Below, piece after piece: positions 62,275-64,000 of a stretch of DNA of 64,000 nt; positions within the stretch are counted from its first letter, which is position 1; each line of letters begins with the position of its first letter. This DNA comes from Sulfuritortus calidifontis (GTDB lineage Bacteria; Pseudomonadota; Gammaproteobacteria; Burkholderiales; Thiobacillaceae): the NCBI RefSeq assembly GCF_003967275.1, contig NZ_AP018721.1:1550001-1614000 (forward strand), given 5' to 3'. The position numbers were made by a program, and so were the translations under genes. Below the pieces are notes generated by a model that was given only the letters and a program-made list of their open reading frames with translations, did not search any database and was not told the DNA's origin.

Positions 62275-63251
62275 AATGCCTGTCCTTCCTTGGCCTCGAG
62301 CTGCTTCTGCAGCCGGTCGTCGGGCGCGATGTCGAGTTCCAGCGAACGCGCCACCTGACGATTGACATACACCTTGAAATAACGGGGATAGATCAGCCGG
62401 GCCGGCCGGGCGGCGCGGCCGTTCGCCATGCCGGTCACGATCTCGCTCAGCTGCCGGCCGATCTGTTCAGGGGTGGAGAAGACCGAGGCCAGGGCGCCGG
62501 CCTCGGTAAAACTCTGGGAAAAACCAATCACCGGCACCCGGGCGCGGTAGGCGCTGACCAGATAGCTCATCAGCGTGCCCTGGTTGAGCACCTGGGGGTC
62601 GGGCAGGGCCAGCAAGACCTCGTTGTCGCGCAGCAGCTCGCGCTGCGCGGCGAAGATATCACTCGGCTTGGTCACCGCTTCGATACTGAGATCGAACCCG
62701 GCTTGCTGCCCGGCACGGGTCAGTTCGGTCTGTTGCGCCAGAGTGTTCGGCCCCAGCAGGACGCCGACCCGCTCGGCCTTGGGCAGGACCAGGCGGATCA
62801 GGCCCAGCTGTCGTTCCAGCGGCTGATCGAGCACCAGGGCGGAAAACAGCCGGCGCGGAGAAATGCCGCCGGCAAGCAGCGTTTCATAGGCCTGGCGCGG
62901 CAACAGCGTGGCCAGGACAGGAATGGCGGGATCGAGTTGGACCGCGGCACGGGTCGCCTTGAGCCCGAGGGGCACGACCAGGTCGCCCGGGCGCACCGGC
63001 TGAAACCAGTTTTCTTCCCGGCCGGCATGAACCACGGTCTGCAGATCGACGTTCCGTCCGAGGCCGGCCTGGACGCTGCGGCTCAGCTCGGCATAGGCGC
63101 CGCCCGGCTCGGACAGCACCAGCCAGACGCGCAGGCGCCCCTCCTGCGCCATGGCGGATGTAGTCAAGCCCTGCAGCAGCAGGCCGAGGCAAAGCAGCAC
63201 GAGCCGCCGCCAAAGGCTAGCCGGCGAACGCAAACTCATGGCAATACCCAT
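62271..63251 (-). CDS. ABC-type substrate-binding protein of a sensing module
   Basis: A 326-residue periplasmic protein with a signal peptide (about 1-36, ending SAMAQ) and the bilobed fold of the ABC_sub_bind family (VPLGLKATRAAVQLDPAIPVLAT split near residue 100, VGVLLGPNTLAQQ, PVIGFSQSFTEAGAL). No ABC permease or ATPase is nearby. Instead it overlaps a hybrid kinase and is followed by a TonB receptor, so it likely senses rather than transports. A second ATG at 63239 is possible. Confidence 0.85.
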   Translation of the reverse strand: MGIAMSLRSPASLWRRLVLLCLGLLLQGLTTSAMAQEGRLRVWLVLSEPGGAYAELSRSVQAGLGRNVDLQTVVHAGREENWFQPVRPGDLVVPLGLKATRAAVQLDPAIPVLATLLPRQAYETLLAGGISPRRLFSALVLDQPLERQLGLIRLVLPKAERVGVLLGPNTLAQQTELTRAGQQAGFDLSIEAVTKPSDIFAAQRELLRDNEVLLALPDPQVLNQGTLMSYLVSAYRARVPVIGFSQSFTEAGALASVFSTPEQIGRQLSEIVTGMANGRAARPARLIYPRYFKVYVNRQVARSLELDIAPDDRLQKQLEAKEGQAL

Positions 63252-63462
63252 AGGCCGAACCGGTTACCCGCATTCACCCTCGAATCAAAAGCGCGGCATC
63301 TGTTCTTGTCATTGCGATGGCGAAACGCATTTTCGCTTCGCCACCGCCCCTCCCGGATCGTTTTTCTATTCTGAGCCGACGATCTTCAGCCCAGGCCGCA
63401 TTGTCTGCCCAAGCCGCATTGCAGGCAATGCATTGACAACCGGCTGGTACAAACGGCTGAGG

Positions 63463-64000
63463 CTAGTTTGTTTGCGAGGCCAGGCGATGGGCCTGACGGA
63501 TGGTCTCGGGCAGGCGATAACGCGGGGTGCAAGCCAGCACGATGCGGATGGCGCTGGTCAGGCTGAGCTTATGGCCGATCGAGACATAGACCGGCTTCAC
63601 GCCGGCCCGCGTGCGCAAAACGACGCCGATGATCTCGCCGCCGTCCTGCAGAGGCGCCCAGGCTCCCTTCTCGTTTCCCGGCTCCTCGTGCCGGCCGCAC
63701 AACCGGGTCTTGCCCACGCCGATGGTCGGCGCATCGAGCAGGACGCCCAGATGGCTGGCGATGCCGAACCGGCGCGGATGGGCGATGCCCTGACCGTCGC
63801 AGAGGATGACGTCGGGCACGACGGTCAGCCGGGTCAGCGCCTCCAGCACCGCCGGCAATTCGCGAAAGGAAAGCAGGCCCGGCACGTAGGGAAAGTCGGT
63901 CGGCCGCCGCGCCACGGCCTGCTCGACCAGCCGCAGGCCAGGATAGTCCAGCACCACCACGGCCGCCCGCGTGGTCCTGCCGCCGTCCTCGAAACCGACG
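63463..64000 (-). CDS. nfi: Endonuclease V, 5-prime end outside window
   Basis: The C-terminal 178 codons of a deaminated-base repair endonuclease; the frame is open to the right edge, so the start lies outside. It shows GFEDGG and [11 protein letters not shown], then [17 protein letters not shown] with the catalytic glutamate, and [21 protein letters not shown] with a catalytic aspartate. It cuts DNA near hypoxanthine and other damaged bases. The 211-base gap before the binding-protein gene (63252-63462) holds a TGGCGAA/TTCGCCA inverted repeat and a short GCCGCATTG direct repeat, with no gene seen. Confidence 0.93.
   Translation of the reverse strand, partial: VGFEDGGRTTRAAVVVLDYPGLRLVEQAVARRPTDFPYVPGLLSFRELPAVLEALTRLTVVPDVILCDGQGIAHPRRFGIASHLGVLLDAPTIGVGKTRLCGRHEEPGNEKGAWAPLQDGGEIIGVVLRTRAGVKPVYVSIGHKLSLTSAIRIVLACTPRYRLPETIRQAHRLASQTN

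Noticed and set aside
63252-63462. Small RNA or gene before endonuclease V
   Set aside because: Only a short TGGCGAA/TTCGCCA repeat and a GCCGCATTG direct repeat are present, with no promoter-terminator pair or credible frame.

Overview
The window is GC-rich chromosomal DNA of a betaproteobacterium, densely packed with genes in short operons. A monohaem cytochrome plus flavoprotein sulfide dehydrogenase pair (fccA-fccB, 15.66-17.25 kb) and a persulfide-dioxygenase-like protein point to a sulfur oxidiser. The gene complement (BamE, LolD/LolCE, Fur, HrcA, RpfE-type protein, DUF2062/DUF2189 membrane proteins) fits Hydrogenophilales/Thiobacillaceae or a close relative; this placement is inferred from gene content, not computed. 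I see no tRNA, rRNA, CRISPR array, prophage or insertion sequence.

Layout. 1-2.9 kb (minus): a tandem-receiver regulator, an unknown protein, a MoxR AAA+ ATPase and the first codons of a VWA-type protein. 2.98-6.3 kb (plus): a Nudix hydrolase, then an operon of persulfide-dioxygenase-like protein, MFS transporter and methyltransferase. 6.4-12 kb: htpG, dapB-bamE, fur and recN; palindromic repeats lie on both sides of htpG, and a terminator upstream of htpG carries a sigma-32-like promoter. 11.8-12.4 kb is a gene-free stretch upstream of recN, rich in hairpins. 12.4-17.3 kb: nadK, hrcA, hemH and fccAB. 17.35-21.8 kb (minus): an operon of SH3-domain protein, M48 protease, CHASE2 nucleotide cyclase and a metallo-beta-lactamase protein resembling class II cyclic-nucleotide phosphodiesterases, that is, a possible synthesis-and-breakdown pair for cAMP.

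21.8-25.3 kb (plus): a phospholipid-transport-like operon of MlaE permease, a short degenerate ABC ATPase without Walker A or catalytic residues, an MCE protein and a lipoprotein, followed by an exported SCP2-like protein. 25.3-32.8 kb: an FKBP isomerase, then a glycogen block (GH57 hydrolase, glgC, glgB, pgi). 32.8-42.5 kb: HDOD protein, SirB2, comEC, DUF2062, PilZ, the lipoprotein-release genes lolD/lolC, YjbQ, DUF2189, an RpfE-type protein and a methyltransferase.

42.6-53.6 kb is a large signalling island. An EAL-CBS-GGDEF protein faces, divergently, a five-gene run: membrane PAS histidine kinase, single receiver, hybrid kinase with two further receivers and an HPt domain, a receiver fused to an unrecognised domain, and an HD-GYP response regulator. 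The run begins with an unannotated 30-codon leader ORF whose stop overlaps the kinase start. With the PilZ protein at 37 kb, the window holds makers, breakers and a sensor of cyclic-di-GMP. 53.6-58.2 kb (minus): nifJ overlapping a dihydroorotate-dehydrogenase-like gene. 58.3-63.3 kb (minus): a periplasmic binding protein, a hybrid kinase and a TonB-dependent receptor, probably one sensing and uptake module. The window ends inside endonuclease V.

Most long reading frames opposite these genes are codon-structure shadows and were left out.
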